Of a stretch of DNA of 64,000 bases, positions 53,890-64,000 are shown one piece after another. Source of the stretch: Microglena sp. YARC (taxonomy: Eukaryota; Chlorophyta; Chlorophyceae; Chlamydomonadales; Chlamydomonadaceae); the NCBI GenBank assembly GCA_022414725.1, contig CM039463.1, forward strand, positions 73,004,027 through 73,068,026, written 5' to 3'. Each line of letters begins with the position of its first letter. Position 1 is the stretch's first letter. The notes below the pieces were generated by a model. It saw only the letters and a program-made list of their open reading frames with translations, was not told the DNA's origin and made no database searches. A program made the translations under genes and the position numbers.

Positions 53890-55185
53890 CGTGCTATAGT
53901 TTGTTAGGCATTGATGTGTGTATACTACATGTGTGGAGGCGTAGATTGGGAGGCATAGCTGCAAACATAATCTTATATGCATATATCAAATGTGAAGGGT
54001 GCTTATTATTTTGAGAATGGAGTTGCTGAGGCCATAGCATGTAAGGCGTAGTTTATAAGCCATATTTTGTAGGGCACAGATTGTAAGGAATAGCATGTAG
54101 GACAAAGTTATATGTCATGATCAGCTCATAGTCTCATACAAGGAATAGGCATGTAAGACATAGTTTATGAGCCATAGGTTTGTAGGGCCACAGATTGGAA
54201 GGCATCGCGTGCAAGGAATAGCATGTAAGGACATGACTATATGTCATTAGTTTTTGAGGCATAGTTGTGAGGGCATGGGATTGCAAGTAAAGAACGTAAT
54301 GGCCATAGTTTATAGGCCATGAGTGTTATAGGGCATAGAGTTGCAAGGGCATAGTGTGCAAGGTATGTTTATATGCTATATTGTCATTTGTGTTAAAGGG
54401 CCATATATTGTAAGGCATAGCATGTAAGGATAGTTTAACGCCATTAGTTTGTAGGTCAAGATTGTAAGGAATAGCATGTTAGACAAAGATTATTTGTCAA
54501 AGTTTGTGAGGCATTGTCTCATACAAGGAATAGCATGGGAAGAGCATTAGTAAATAATTGTAGGCATGGCGTCCAAGGAATAGCTGTTAAGACATATATT
54601 ACTGATCATAATTGTGCAGGCATTGGATTGCAAGGCATACTTTATAGGCCAAGGTTGTACAGGGCATAGATTGTACAAGAAATAGCATTGGAAGACATGA
54701 GATAATAGTAGTCAAAGTTGTCAAGGCTAGCATGTAAGAAAAAGCATGTAAACATAGTTTATTATGTTGCATCGTTGAAGGGCATAGATCTGTGGGGAAT
54801 GGATTGCAAGGCATGCTTAAAGGACATTAGGTTATAATCCATGGTCGCCCTGAGGATAGATGGTAAGGCATCGCATCAAGGCCATAGGCATGTTAGACAA
54901 ACATGTGTGGCATTCATGGGAATGCACAGGTTGCAAGGCAATTTGCTTAAAGGACATAGGTTTGTAATCCAGTGGTTGTGTAGGCAAGATTGCAAAACAT
55001 GGACGCAAGCATCGCATGTAAGTCATATGTTAAATTTATTTGTAAATGTTCATGTAAGGCAAAATTTATCAGGCGTAGATGGTAGAGGAAGCAGAAGGGT
55101 ATAGTATGTGGATGGAGGTGCGAGGCTTATGATTGCATTTAGTTATAATTATTACGTCAAAGTTTGTAGGGCATATATTGCATCG
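53890..55185. repeat. Degenerate GGCATAG minisatellite
   Basis: Dozens of irregular units of about 20-45 bp: GGCATAGATTGTAAGG, AATAGCATGTAAGACATAGT, TTATAGGCCATAG. The irregular one-base gains and losses look like poorly resolved repeat consensus next to the gap. Confidence 0.8.
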
Positions 55186-55760
55186 ATCCACCACAAAAAC
55201 ATAAAATATAATGCCAACCCACGACCTGCCCGCACAATAATCCCACGACCGCCAACCCACCCAACTCATCACAACTGAAACTAGCCTTTGAAAATATATG
55301 CTCCCCCCCACCCACCCCACCACCACCAGCACACAAACACACACCAACACAAACCACACCGCACAAACACACAACACACAAATACACACACACACACAAG
55401 CGCCACACACACAACTCAACCTTCTCCGCTCTCCGAATCACATCAACACACTTACACAATCCACCTCAGCCCATCAAATCCTGCTAACCATGCACTCTGC
55501 TATCACATAATCCCAATACACTCCACCCCACCATGCACCCAACCCATGCACAATTGAAACACACACACGTAAAATATATGCACACACACGCACACAAAAC
55601 ACACACAAAACCCACCCTTCTCCGCTCCTTTAATACGCCATATACACACTATGTCAATCCACCACAACCCATCAGATCTCCTGCCAACCCATGCACCTGC
55701 CCACACATAATCCCACCACATGCCACCGTTATATATCATGCACACACAAACTCACTCCTG
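55186..55760. repeat. CA-rich repeat, ~270-bp direct duplication
   Basis: Two halves share CCACAACC, AACCCATGCAC, CACATAATCCCA, AAAATATATGC and CCTTCTCCGCTC with ACACAC expansions between. Confidence 0.65.
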
Positions 55761-57974
55761 AAAGCCAAGGCCCTGTTTCCTGGTTGCAGCTCCACGCCCC
55801 TTTGACTGCTGCTCATCATGATACTGCTGCTGCTCATCCTTGTCCATGCTGACGTCCAACCAATCAGAGTCAGGCTGGATCTCCTGCAGAGATGTCTCCT
55901 ATTTTACTGTACGGTTTGGCTTGACAGCAACTTAGTTGTGCAACAGAGGACACTAGAAGCAGGCTGTATTTCCTAGCAAACTGAGTGGACGGGTTAGGTT
56001 CCCTGTGGGATGATGTATCAGAGGGGCAACGATTGGCGTGGCTTCAGATTGCTCTTGCTGCCGGCCTTGCAGCAGTGTTGGGTAGATCGGTGGGAAGATT
56101 TTAATTGCTGTGATTGGTGGAGTGCGTGATCGCCTCTGATCAGACACGATGGCGGTTAATTGTCGCACGAGAGCTCAGAGGGGTAAAAAGAAGCAGGAGA
56201 GAAAGAAGAACATGAACAAGAGATTCTCAGGGATGGAAAGATTGCGACATGATCTAGGATAGCATTGGCAGAGGAGCAGCGAAGCGGTCGATTGAAGGGT
56301 GCTTAACTGCGCGCAGTAGATCCTTGCCTGGGCCTAGGTTGGCGGGGCCGGGGCGGGAAGTAGCTGAGGAAGTAGCTGAGTGTCTTTGGCCGATGTGGTG
56401 TTTTTCGCAAGGCGGAGTTTTTCGCAATGGTGTGATTATGGGTGGGGTGTAAGACCAGGCGAAGCCGTGCGGAGCCAAGAAGATACCTTCATACAATAAG
56501 CCATGCCACCAGCTATGCCACATGTGTCAGAGTGTTCCCTTTCTTCCTTCCTAGCTCTATTTATCATACGCTACCTTGCTCATTTGCTATATTCCTTTCG
56601 CTCTATACGCTCGCTCGTGTGATTTTATAATACAGTGCGGCATTCGCCCTGAACTCTAAATACGTTAGTCTACGTCGTCAGGCAGGCCGGGCCTTAGTGT
56701 ACCCTGGTGTTGACCAGACAGGCGGCACCATGGACGGCACCAGAGGACCCCAGGTCGGCACTAACCCGATCGGCACTCGGGGTCGGCACTGTGCCTGTCC
56801 ACGACAGTGAAACGTTTCTGATACTTCCTATGAAATATGACCGATCTGTCAGTCTGTCACATCCTGAGGCGACCTATCTTACCATCAACCTCGAAGCGTG
56901 CTGTTTGACCGTTGCCTAGAAATGTTCCATCGAGCAGGATCCAACGCGGGAATTCTTAAACCTGTTTCTGCGAACAAACTGAGATCATTATCATTATCAT
57001 TGCCGATTCGGATCGAACCGGCAGGATGACGCTCGCCAACTTGCAAGAATCCGGCCTGGAGGTCGGCACCGGGACGCAGGAGGCTCAGCATTCCCCCAAA
57101 GTTGGGCTAATCCCGTACCGGTACATCCCCAGTTCCTGATGTCTACCTACTGCTGTGCCGCCATGGACAAGAGACTCGACAGACCTTTCGGGCTGTGAGC
57201 AAGCAGTTGTCGAAAGAGCGTCAATGCCTATGCAACAGCTTTGCGACATGGATTCCTTCTGGTGAGTCATAGCAGTAGTGTGCGTGTGTTTGTTTGTGGG
57301 TGGGGGTGGGTGGTGGGTGTGTGTGTGGGGGGGGGGGGGGACTGCAAGGAGCACCATAGAGGCTTTTTGTTTTGTACAACCTGTGCACAAAAGGATTTCC
57401 GTGGCAGGCATGCAGGAGCACTAATATGGTGGTAAGTAAAACCACGTAAATGACCCAGGTTTTTTGTCCTTCAAACAAAACCTGGTTCCTGCAGGGGTAC
57501 AACTTGGTAATGGCTCATTAACGTGGGGCAACATGGATGTGGTATTTTCTGCTGTCACTGCAAACTTGGGGGGTATTTGATTCCCTTTCTTGCTCCTCTC
57601 CGGGCCGCCCTCACCCACAATACACCCTTTGAAGCCCAATAGCACTATAGCAGGGTTCTGTAGCCCCCCCACCCCACCCCCCACACACAATTAGCCAAAT
57701 AGCACTATATATAGCAGGGTTATGTAAGACCCCTCCCCCCCCCCCACCCCCCCCCCCCCCACCCCCACACACACACAGACACACACACACACACACACAA
57801 ATTGCAGTTCATCTATGTGGGGCCTCATAGTAAGAGCTGGCATATTATATATCCATACCGTATCATATGAGCTGGCATAACATATTTCCACCAGACCCTA
57901 TATATATATATAATATATGTAGGGCCACACAGAGCTGGTATATTTTCACTAGACCCCGTGTACACTGCCAGTGC
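55761..57974. other. No gene recognised
   Basis: Simple repeats occur at 57275-57342 (GT/G run) and 57660-57800 (C runs, CACACA), plus a short TAGCACTATA direct repeat at 57640 and 57700. I find no supported coding exon. Confidence 0.4.
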
Positions 57975-58170
57975 CATCGTTTTTGGCGATGCCCCCTCTT
58001 CAAAGGGCGCGGAGCCCCAGGGTCACCCCGTTGTCCGTGTGTGTGAACGTCTGACCGAGACGAAGCCTGACACGTCAGCCAACAGTCTCGTAACTCACTC
58101 GCTTCCGTGGCCACCAGTCACTCCATTGCAAACACTCTCCGCCAATTTGTAGGGTCGCTTGCGTCTTTGC
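57975..58170 (+). repeat. Family D dispersed repeat
   Basis: GTTTTTGGCGATGCCCCCTC, GACACGTCAGCCAACAGTC and CTCCGCCAATTTGTAGGGTC match the copy at 26433. Confidence 0.7.
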
Positions 58171-58235
58171 TTATAACTTGTTCAACGCTGTCTGAGGTAG
58201 AGAAAGATCTGACAATTGTTTGTGGTCTGTTTGTG

Positions 58236-58361
58236 GTAACCAATGAGGAAAACGTGGTGATCGATAGGGGAATGCAAGGATCGTTATCCGTTTTCGAAAG
58301 AGGGGTGAAGTGTGACGGATAACGATCCTCTATCGCTCACCACGTTTTCCTCATTGGTTAC
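58236..58361. repeat. Long hairpin, ~48-bp arms
   Basis: The left arm GTAACCAATGAGGAAAACGT, GGTGATCGATAG..., GGATCGTTATCCG pairs with the right arm CGGATAACGATCC, TCTATCGCTCACC, ACGTTTTCCTCATTGGTTAC. The unpaired loop is about 28 bp and the arms differ by a few bases and an ~8-base bulge. Confidence 0.9.
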
Positions 58362-58439
58362 ACTGTGGCTTGTGGTTGTGCGGGGGTGGTGTCTTTATGC
58401 CTTTGTCTACACAAGACTGTAACCCAAATACTACCCCCA

Positions 58440-59500
58440 AACTAATACTCCCCTTTTAAAGGTACTCCCCTGACCTTGCATCATGTACTGACCTGACCTC
58501 TCCCATTTGCCCATGTTATAATGTACTGACCGGACCGGACCAGATCGGACCTTTATCATGTACTGACCGGACCAGACCTGACCTTTATCATTAACTGACC
58601 GGACCTGACCAGACCAGACCTTTATCATGTACTGACCGGACCGGACCAGACCGGACCTTTATCATTTACTGACCGGACCGGACCAGACAGGATCTTTATC
58701 ATTAACTGACCGGACCGGACCAGACCAGACCTTTATCGATCATGTACTGACCTGACCTGACCAGACCGGACCCTTATCATTAACTGACCTGACCGGACCA
58801 GACCAGACCTTAATCATGTACTGACCTGACCTGACCAGACCTTAATCATGTACTGACCGGACCAGACCAGACCAGACCTTAATCATGTACTGACCTGACC
58901 TGACCAGACCTTAATCATGTACTGACCCGACCAGACAAGACCTTAATCATGTACTGACCGGACCAGACCAGACCTTAATCATGTACTGACCGAACCAGAC
59001 CAGACCTTAATCATGTACTGACCGAACCAGACCAGACCTTAATCATGTACTGACCGGACCAGACCAGACCTTAATCATGTACTGACCGAACCAGACCAGA
59101 CCTTAATCATGTACTGACCGAACCAGACCAGACCTTAATCATGTACTGACCGGACCAGACCAGACCTTAATCATGTACTGACCTGACCGGACCAGACCTT
59201 AATCTTGTACTGACCTGACCAGGCCTTAATCATGTACTGACCTGACCTGACCAGACCGAACCTATATTATTTACTGACCCGACCGGACCAGACCGGACCT
59301 TACTTTATCATGTACTGACCGGACCTAACCAGACCAGATCTTTATCATTTACTGACTGACCGGACCAGACCTTTATCATTTACTGACTGACCGGAACAGA
59401 CCTTTATCATTTACTGACCCGACCCGACCAGACCAGACCTTTAACATTTACTGACCTGACCGGACCAGACCGGATGGACTTGTATCATTTACGTATCTGA
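58440..59500. repeat. ACTGACCGGACCAGACCAGACC minisatellite
   Basis: About 33 units of roughly 28-35 bp: TTAATCATGTACTGACC, then GGACCAGACCAGACC variants. Homogeneous in the middle (58850-59180) and more diverged at both ends. It stops about 30 bp before the LRR reading frame. Confidence 0.92.
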
Positions 59501-59512
59501 CCTTGCAACCAA

Positions 59513-60559
59513 ATGCTTTCACACCTTCAGAACGATCCTAGGCAGTCACGGGAGTCCGTTCCCATCCCGAAGTGCCCCAACGTCAGGAGCGTGGACATTT
59601 TCCATCCCCACAGCCTATGCTTCAGCAGTCCTTTCCCTGCTTCTGTGCTGAAAGCTACATTTTCTGTTTATGAACGCCTCTGCAATGGGGTCTTGCGCGA
59701 ATGCAGTGAGCTGGAGGAACTCACACTGCACGGATGCAAGGCGCTGGAACGAATGCCGCCGTCTCTCACTAGCTTCAGCAAGCTACAGACACTCAGCCTA
59801 GCTGCTTGTGACCAGCTTGTGGATGTGTCAGCATTGGGTTCCTGCACTAACCTGCAGACACTAGACCTGTCTCGTTGCTGCCAGCTTGTGGACGTGTCCG
59901 CATTGGCTACCTGCACAAACCTGCAGACACTTAACCTGTCTGCTTGCGAACGGCTTGCGGACGTGTCTGCATTGGGTTCTTGCCCTAACCTGCAGACACT
60001 AAACCTGTTTCGTTGTTGCCAGCTGGTGGACATTTCTGCATTGGGTTTATGCACCAACATGCACACACTAAACCTGTATTATTGCTTGCAGCTTGTGGAC
60101 GTGTCTGCATTGGGTTTCTGCACCAACATGCAGACATTAAGCCTGTCATGTTGCAAACGGCTTGAGGACGTGTCTGCATTGGGTTGTTGTACCAACTTGC
60201 AGACACTAAACCTGTCTGGTTGCGAACAGCTTGAGGGCATGTCTGCATTGGGTTCATGTACTAAACTGCATACGCTAAACCTGTCTGGTTGCCGGATGCT
60301 TAAGGACGTGTCTGCATTGGGTTCTTGCCCTAACCTGCAGATGCTAAACCTGTCTGGTTGCCAGCAGCTTGTAGACGTGTCTGCCTTGAGTTTGTGTCCT
60401 AAACTGCAGACATTGACCCTGTCTCGTTGTGACAAGCTTGTGGATGTGTCTGCGCTGGGTTCCTGCCCTAATCTGCAGACATTACACCTTTATGATTGCC
60501 AGCAGCTTGTGGACGTGTCTGCATTGAGTTTGCGTCCTATCATGTCATGCAGACACTAA
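59513..60559 (+). CDS. Leucine-rich-repeat protein (Cys-containing type), 3' end decaying
   Basis: The open frame holds about eleven 24-residue repeats of the form LQTLNLSGCxxLVDVSALGSC (L-x2-L-x-L-x2-C-x2-L). They start near residue 95, after a non-repetitive cap with VRSVDIFHP and LEELTLHGCKALERMPP. Such repeats form curved binding surfaces; the ligand is unknown. An acceptor-like TTTCACACCTTCAG ends at 59530, so the true exon may begin at 59531 and the ATG at 59513 may be intronic. At 60541-60550 a 5-bp duplication (TCATGTCATG) shifts the frame to a TAA at 60557-60559. Without it the repeats would go on to a TAA at 60646-60648, and LRR-like sequence continues even beyond that. The gene is probably truncated or a recent pseudogene. 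Confidence 0.7.
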   Translation: MLSHLQNDPRQSRESVPIPKCPNVRSVDIFHPHSLCFSSPFPASVLKATFSVYERLCNGVLRECSELEELTLHGCKALERMPPSLTSFSKLQTLSLAACDQLVDVSALGSCTNLQTLDLSRCCQLVDVSALATCTNLQTLNLSACERLADVSALGSCPNLQTLNLFRCCQLVDISALGLCTNMHTLNLYYCLQLVDVSALGFCTNMQTLSLSCCKRLEDVSALGCCTNLQTLNLSGCEQLEGMSALGSCTKLHTLNLSGCRMLKDVSALGSCPNLQMLNLSGCQQLVDVSALSLCPKLQTLTLSRCDKLVDVSALGSCPNLQTLHLYDCQQLVDVSALSLRPIMSCRH

Positions 60560-61040
60560 ACGTGTCAGGTTACGACAAGCTTAAGGACATGTCCGCAGTG
60601 GGTTATTGCCATATCCTGCAGACACTAGACCTATCGTATTGCCAGTAACTTGTGGAAGCGTCTGCGTTGGGTTCCTGCAAAACCATGCATACGTACGTAC
60701 GTCAGGTATATATATATATACACTGCGCCTATAAATATATATGAATATATATACACTGCGCCTGCATTGCCATGCACCTGTATCGTTAGTTGCTGACGGG
60801 TTGTGGGCAGGGTACTACAAAGCGAACGCGGCAGCGCGATTCCGCGCACGCTTTTTGAGCCCCACTGCACGTTTCGCGCAGTTTTTCAACCCCCTGTGGG
60901 CGCAACGCACAGTTTTTGCGCTTGTTGCACTGCAAAGCGCTGGCCAATTCGACGTGTGTGCGCTTTAAGCGCTGCCCAATTTGACCAAATGTAGTACCCT
61001 GGTTGTGGGTCTGTCTGCATTGGCTTCTGTCAACGGATGA
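60560..61040 (+). pseudogene. LRR remnants split by a MITE
   Basis: QTLNVSGYDKLKDMSAVGYC and LQTLDLSYCQ (60551-60645) are further LRR units in a shifted frame. LVEASALGSC follows a stop at 60646. After TA-rich DNA, TATCGTTAGTTGCTGACGGG, GTTGTGGG and, beyond the MITE, TCTGTCTGCATTGGCTTCTG is another degraded unit. Confidence 0.6.
60808..61001. mobile_element. hAT-like MITE, copy 8 (ACTAC subfamily)
   Basis: 194 bp, CAGGGTACTACAAAGCG to CAAATGTAGTACCCTG; exact 8-bp duplication GTTGTGGG at 60800-60807 and 61002-61009. Confidence 0.9.
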
Positions 61041-61647
61041 TAGACTGTTGAAGTAACAAGGGTCAATGGTATGCGAGAACTTGGGACGACGTTAGAGAGG
61101 TAGGATGGAGGCGCACTAATAGGCGTCGACACTGTAACAATTATAGGGTATAAGTAGGTCCCAGGAGAGACATGCCAGAAAGGACGGTCAAGAGGGCTCC
61201 GGACATCAAATAAAAGGACAGAAAGGCAAGAATACAGCTATTGCTGACAGCTTCCCATCCCGACCTGCAAATGAGCAGAACCCTGGATTGGTAGGTTTTA
61301 GATTACCATACACTCATCCTCCTGGGGTAGCCTTATTGATGAAATATATATATATACAGGTATATAATATAATATTATGCATATATAATATTTCAGGAAA
61401 CTATATTATTTATATATATATGAGATATATATATTAATATGTAGAGAGCTTATTTGATATTATGTAAGACATTTCATTTTCATATTTGCTCATACATCCT
61501 TTAGAAGAAATGAGATGTCATTCATGTATGAGTCACAAATTTGCAGGCTCTAAAATGTACGGGGGGCGCCAACCAGCAGAGTAAGTGTTGCTTGCTGTCC
61601 AGAGAGGCTGCCCACAGGGGCTGCTGCCTGCTGCCCGTAACAATAAG
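61041..61647. other. No gene recognised
   Basis: Includes an AT-rich stretch with TATATA at 61340-61450. Nothing else assignable. Confidence 0.4.
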
Positions 61648-61829
61648 TAGGGATCTGCATATCATATGATGTTGGCCAAAGGCGAGTAGAATATCATATG
61701 ATATCATACAAATTGCATCAGACAATATCGTACATAAATGGTAACTTTAGCCTAGTCAGACTGCCAGCATCATATGATATTGTATGATGACATGATAGCA
61801 TATATATGATACCATATTGCCGTTCCCTA
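61648..61829 (-). mobile_element. TAGGGA-ended MITE, copy 3
   Basis: 182 bp, TAGGGATCTGCATATCATAT to TTGCCGTTCCCTA. Exact 8-bp duplication ACAATAAG at 61640-61647 and 61830-61837. The interior matches the copies at 9306 and 37340 in reverse. Confidence 0.88.
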
Positions 61830-61837
61830 ACAATAAG

Positions 61838-62789
61838 TGATACAAGGGAAGCGGGTAGATTATTCTGGGCACCGCACGCATATTTTGTACACCGTATTGT
61901 CAGGCTTGTACCTGCTAGCTAGTAGCTTGCTTTTAAGCGGCAGGCGACTTGATATGATCCGGGTGACCGTTTGATGTCTTTGCATGGTTTGCCAACAAAA
62001 TTGTGTTGTCCGAGTTTGCCAACTTTATGTCTTTCAGCGCTTTCATGCATGTGTCCGCTTGCTTGATTGTACCACCAAACTGTGTTTGGTCTCTACAATC
62101 GTCCCCACCACTCCAAGCTTGTGAGGCCCATATCTCCTCCAACATGTTGTACAATCATAATTGCATGTTGTCATTACACGTTGTACAATAATAATTAGTG
62201 GATCAAAGGAGGGAGTGTAGTGATCCTCTCAATGAAATGAGCACTATACATGTTTGGTCTTACATGTGGATTTAGACAAAGTTGACAACATGGCCAAGCA
62301 AACCCCCTTTCATAGGATAGTGCTGATTCTGAGCTGACTTATACAGTTTTTGTGTTACATAATTTGAAGACGTTTCTTGCCTTAGTTATGTGTTTAAGAA
62401 CCCTCTTTACATCCAAGAAGGTTGGGGAGGAAAGATTGGGTATCTGGTTTATTTGGCCCAACTTTCACACTTGGGTTGCCTGCTGGATTATTTCATAGGT
62501 ATGCTTAACTTCGTCTAATTCCGTCTGCCGAGGAAGTTACTAGGTCATTTCCGAAACCAAGAGGGTCTGTGAGCGTTGCAGACACAGATTTAGACCACGT
62601 TGCAAAATTATGCAGATTTTGGAGTCGCCCATAACAACCATGGTCATCAGCAGCCCTGAACACATGGACGTACAGCAGGGCGAATCCTAGCTATGTTGTT
62701 TGCTTGCTGCTTGCTTTCTATATCCGCCCCTCTCAGTGGCAGCAACATGCAAGGTCTCAATAGCTTAGTGGTTGTATGTATGTATGTAT
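61838..62789. other. No gene recognised
   Basis: GCGTTGCAGACACAGATTTAG and GAGTCGCCCATAACAACC near 62570-62640 resemble 47578-47645. No supported coding region. Confidence 0.4.
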
Positions 62790-62960
62790 GTATGTCACAG
62801 TCCAGGGGTAGGCCAAATGGGCGAAAGGGACTTGCCCAACTGTATATGAAGGTCTTCAAAAGAAAAAGCATTGATGAACTGATAATGACCCCCAAACAAT
62901 CGTTTTACTGACGGGAGCCCTTAGTTCTTTGCTTGCTACAGTGATCATTTAATTTATAGT
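62775..62960 (+). repeat. Family F repeat with (TATG)n border
   Basis: (TGTATGTA)n to 62795, then TCACAGTCCAGGGGTAGGCC, GACTTGCCCAACTG, GCATTGATGAACTGATAATG, CAATCGTTTTACTGACGGGA and CAGTGATCATTTAATTTA. This is the most complete copy. Confidence 0.7.
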
Positions 62961-63465
62961 GGTTATGGATTACTGGTAGGGAATCAGTTAAGCCATCAGT
63001 CTATCAATTTCCTTGATTGGAGTACCTTATATCAGCTTAAACACTACAGAGAGTGGACAGATGCTTGTAGCGGTCATACGCGCCAATCTATACACGGAGA
63101 TGAGAATAACTTTACAAGGACTGGGGAACCCAAAGGGGCACCAGCGGAGGAAAGGGGCGGCAGCCTGGAACCTAATCAGGGTACAGTATAGACAGCGCGT
63201 GCGTGTCATGAGAACCGGTGACGCAGCCAACAGGAAGCTGTCACTGTGTCATGAAGAATGACACAGTCTACGGGAAGCTGACACAGGACTGTCTGGACCG
63301 ATAGTTCTAAGGAAGTACATAAGTAGTCACCAAGTCATAAAACGATTGAGTGAACCGCAATTAATACTGATACCATAGTCTGTGGATCGCTATTTGGGTC
63401 TCCGAATAGCTATTTGGGACGAATTGCTGATTTCAGGATTTGGGGCTGTGGACAGCGATTTTGGA
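62961..63465. other. No gene recognised
   Basis: Only short local duplications (CAGGAAGCTGTCAC / ACGGGAAGCTGACAC around 63230-63285). No coding region supported. Confidence 0.4.
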
Positions 63466-63473
63466 CTTTGGAA

Positions 63474-63660
63474 CAGGGTAATTCAAAGCGTGCGCTTTTG
63501 AGCGCTGACTTTTTGACCCCCTCTGCGCTTTAAGCGCAGTTCTTTGCAATCCCCTGTGGGCGCAGCAAGCAATTTTTGCGCTTTTTACACTACAAAGCGC
63601 AGTTTTTTTGTTTTCGAGTGCGCTAAAGCGCTGGCCAATTTGGCCATTTGAAGTACCCTG
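63474..63660. mobile_element. hAT-like MITE, copy 9
   Basis: 187 bp, CAGGGTAATTCAAAGCG to TTTGAAGTACCCTG; exact 8-bp duplication CTTTGGAA at 63466-63473 and 63661-63668. Confidence 0.9.
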
Positions 63661-63694
63661 CTTTGGAAGCAGGGATATGCATAAGGATTTGGTC

Positions 63695-63870
63695 ATAAAC
63701 ATTAAAAATTGTGGCACCGATGCCCAGGTGTGGAGTTTGAGAATGGGGAAACATTAAAAATCGTGGCAGCCGATGCCCAGGTGTAGAGTTTGGGAAGGTG
63801 GAAACATTAAAAATCGTGGCAGCCGATGCCCAGGTGTAGCTTTTTACAAGGTGGAAACATTACATATCGG
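63695..63870. repeat. ~52-bp tandem repeat
   Basis: Three to four units of AACATTAAAAATCGTGGCAG, CCGATGCCCAGGTGTAGAGT, TTGGGAAGGTGG. Confidence 0.85.
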
Positions 63871-64000
63871 GCGTCCTTTTTGGCTTGCCCTATGCCAGTA
63901 TCGGGCAGGCACACAAAAAGAAGTTTCAGGTACCTCATTTTGCTTCCATGTTCGGCAACAACAACTGCTGTAACATAATATATACAGAGGTTCCCTTTGA

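Noticed and set aside
52805..53982. Two reading frames of more than 360 codons over the N block
   Set aside because: They consist of unknown bases in an assembly gap.

Overview
The window is nuclear DNA of a eukaryote, most likely a green alga of the Chlamydomonas/Dunaliella type. The evidence is phase-consistent GT-AG introns, histone genes in divergent pairs (H4/H3 and a decayed H2A/H2B) each followed by a 3' stem-loop, TGTAA near the 3' ends of several repeat families, and dense simple-sequence DNA with long C or G runs. The lineage call is an inference; nothing seen fixes the species. One 1000-N assembly gap lies at 52887-53886.

Layout. 0-1.3 kb: two copies of a very small MYND zinc-finger reading frame, the first one broken. 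1.8-3.05 kb: two exons of an unrecognised gene. 6.1-30.0 kb: one gene on the + strand whose nine small exons (246 codons) rebuild a complete NAA40/NatD-type histone N-alpha-acetyltransferase. Its introns are filled with tandem copies of the gene's own exon edges; the largest array (13.3-18.1 kb) is an 87-bp satellite with a 174-bp dimer. 30.0-31.1 kb: a minisatellite. 32.0-33.2 kb: intact H4 (-) and H3 (+) sharing a 340-bp promoter region. 34.4-34.7 kb: a possible first exon. 37.6-46.1 kb: a coiled-coil plus ankyrin-repeat gene with the same kind of exon-edge arrays. 48.1-49.4 kb: an H2A(-)/H2B(+) pair with many frame breaks. 53.9-59.5 kb: minisatellites and simple repeats. 59.5-60.7 kb: a leucine-rich-repeat gene that decays at its 3' end. 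The rest is repeats and unassigned sequence.

Dispersed repeats are unusually readable. There is a family of short hAT-like MITEs (about 105-196 bp, CAGGGTA termini, exact 8-bp target duplications), including two sites where two elements sit back to back in one target. There is a second TAGGGA-ended MITE family, a third inverted-repeat family, tRNA-derived SINEs with two different heads and a shared 3' body, and several families that end in TGTAA plus a short tandem repeat.

Functional link: NatD enzymes acetylate the N-terminus of H4 and H2A. Here the enzyme gene lies about 2 kb from an intact H4 gene and 18 kb from a (decayed) H2A gene.
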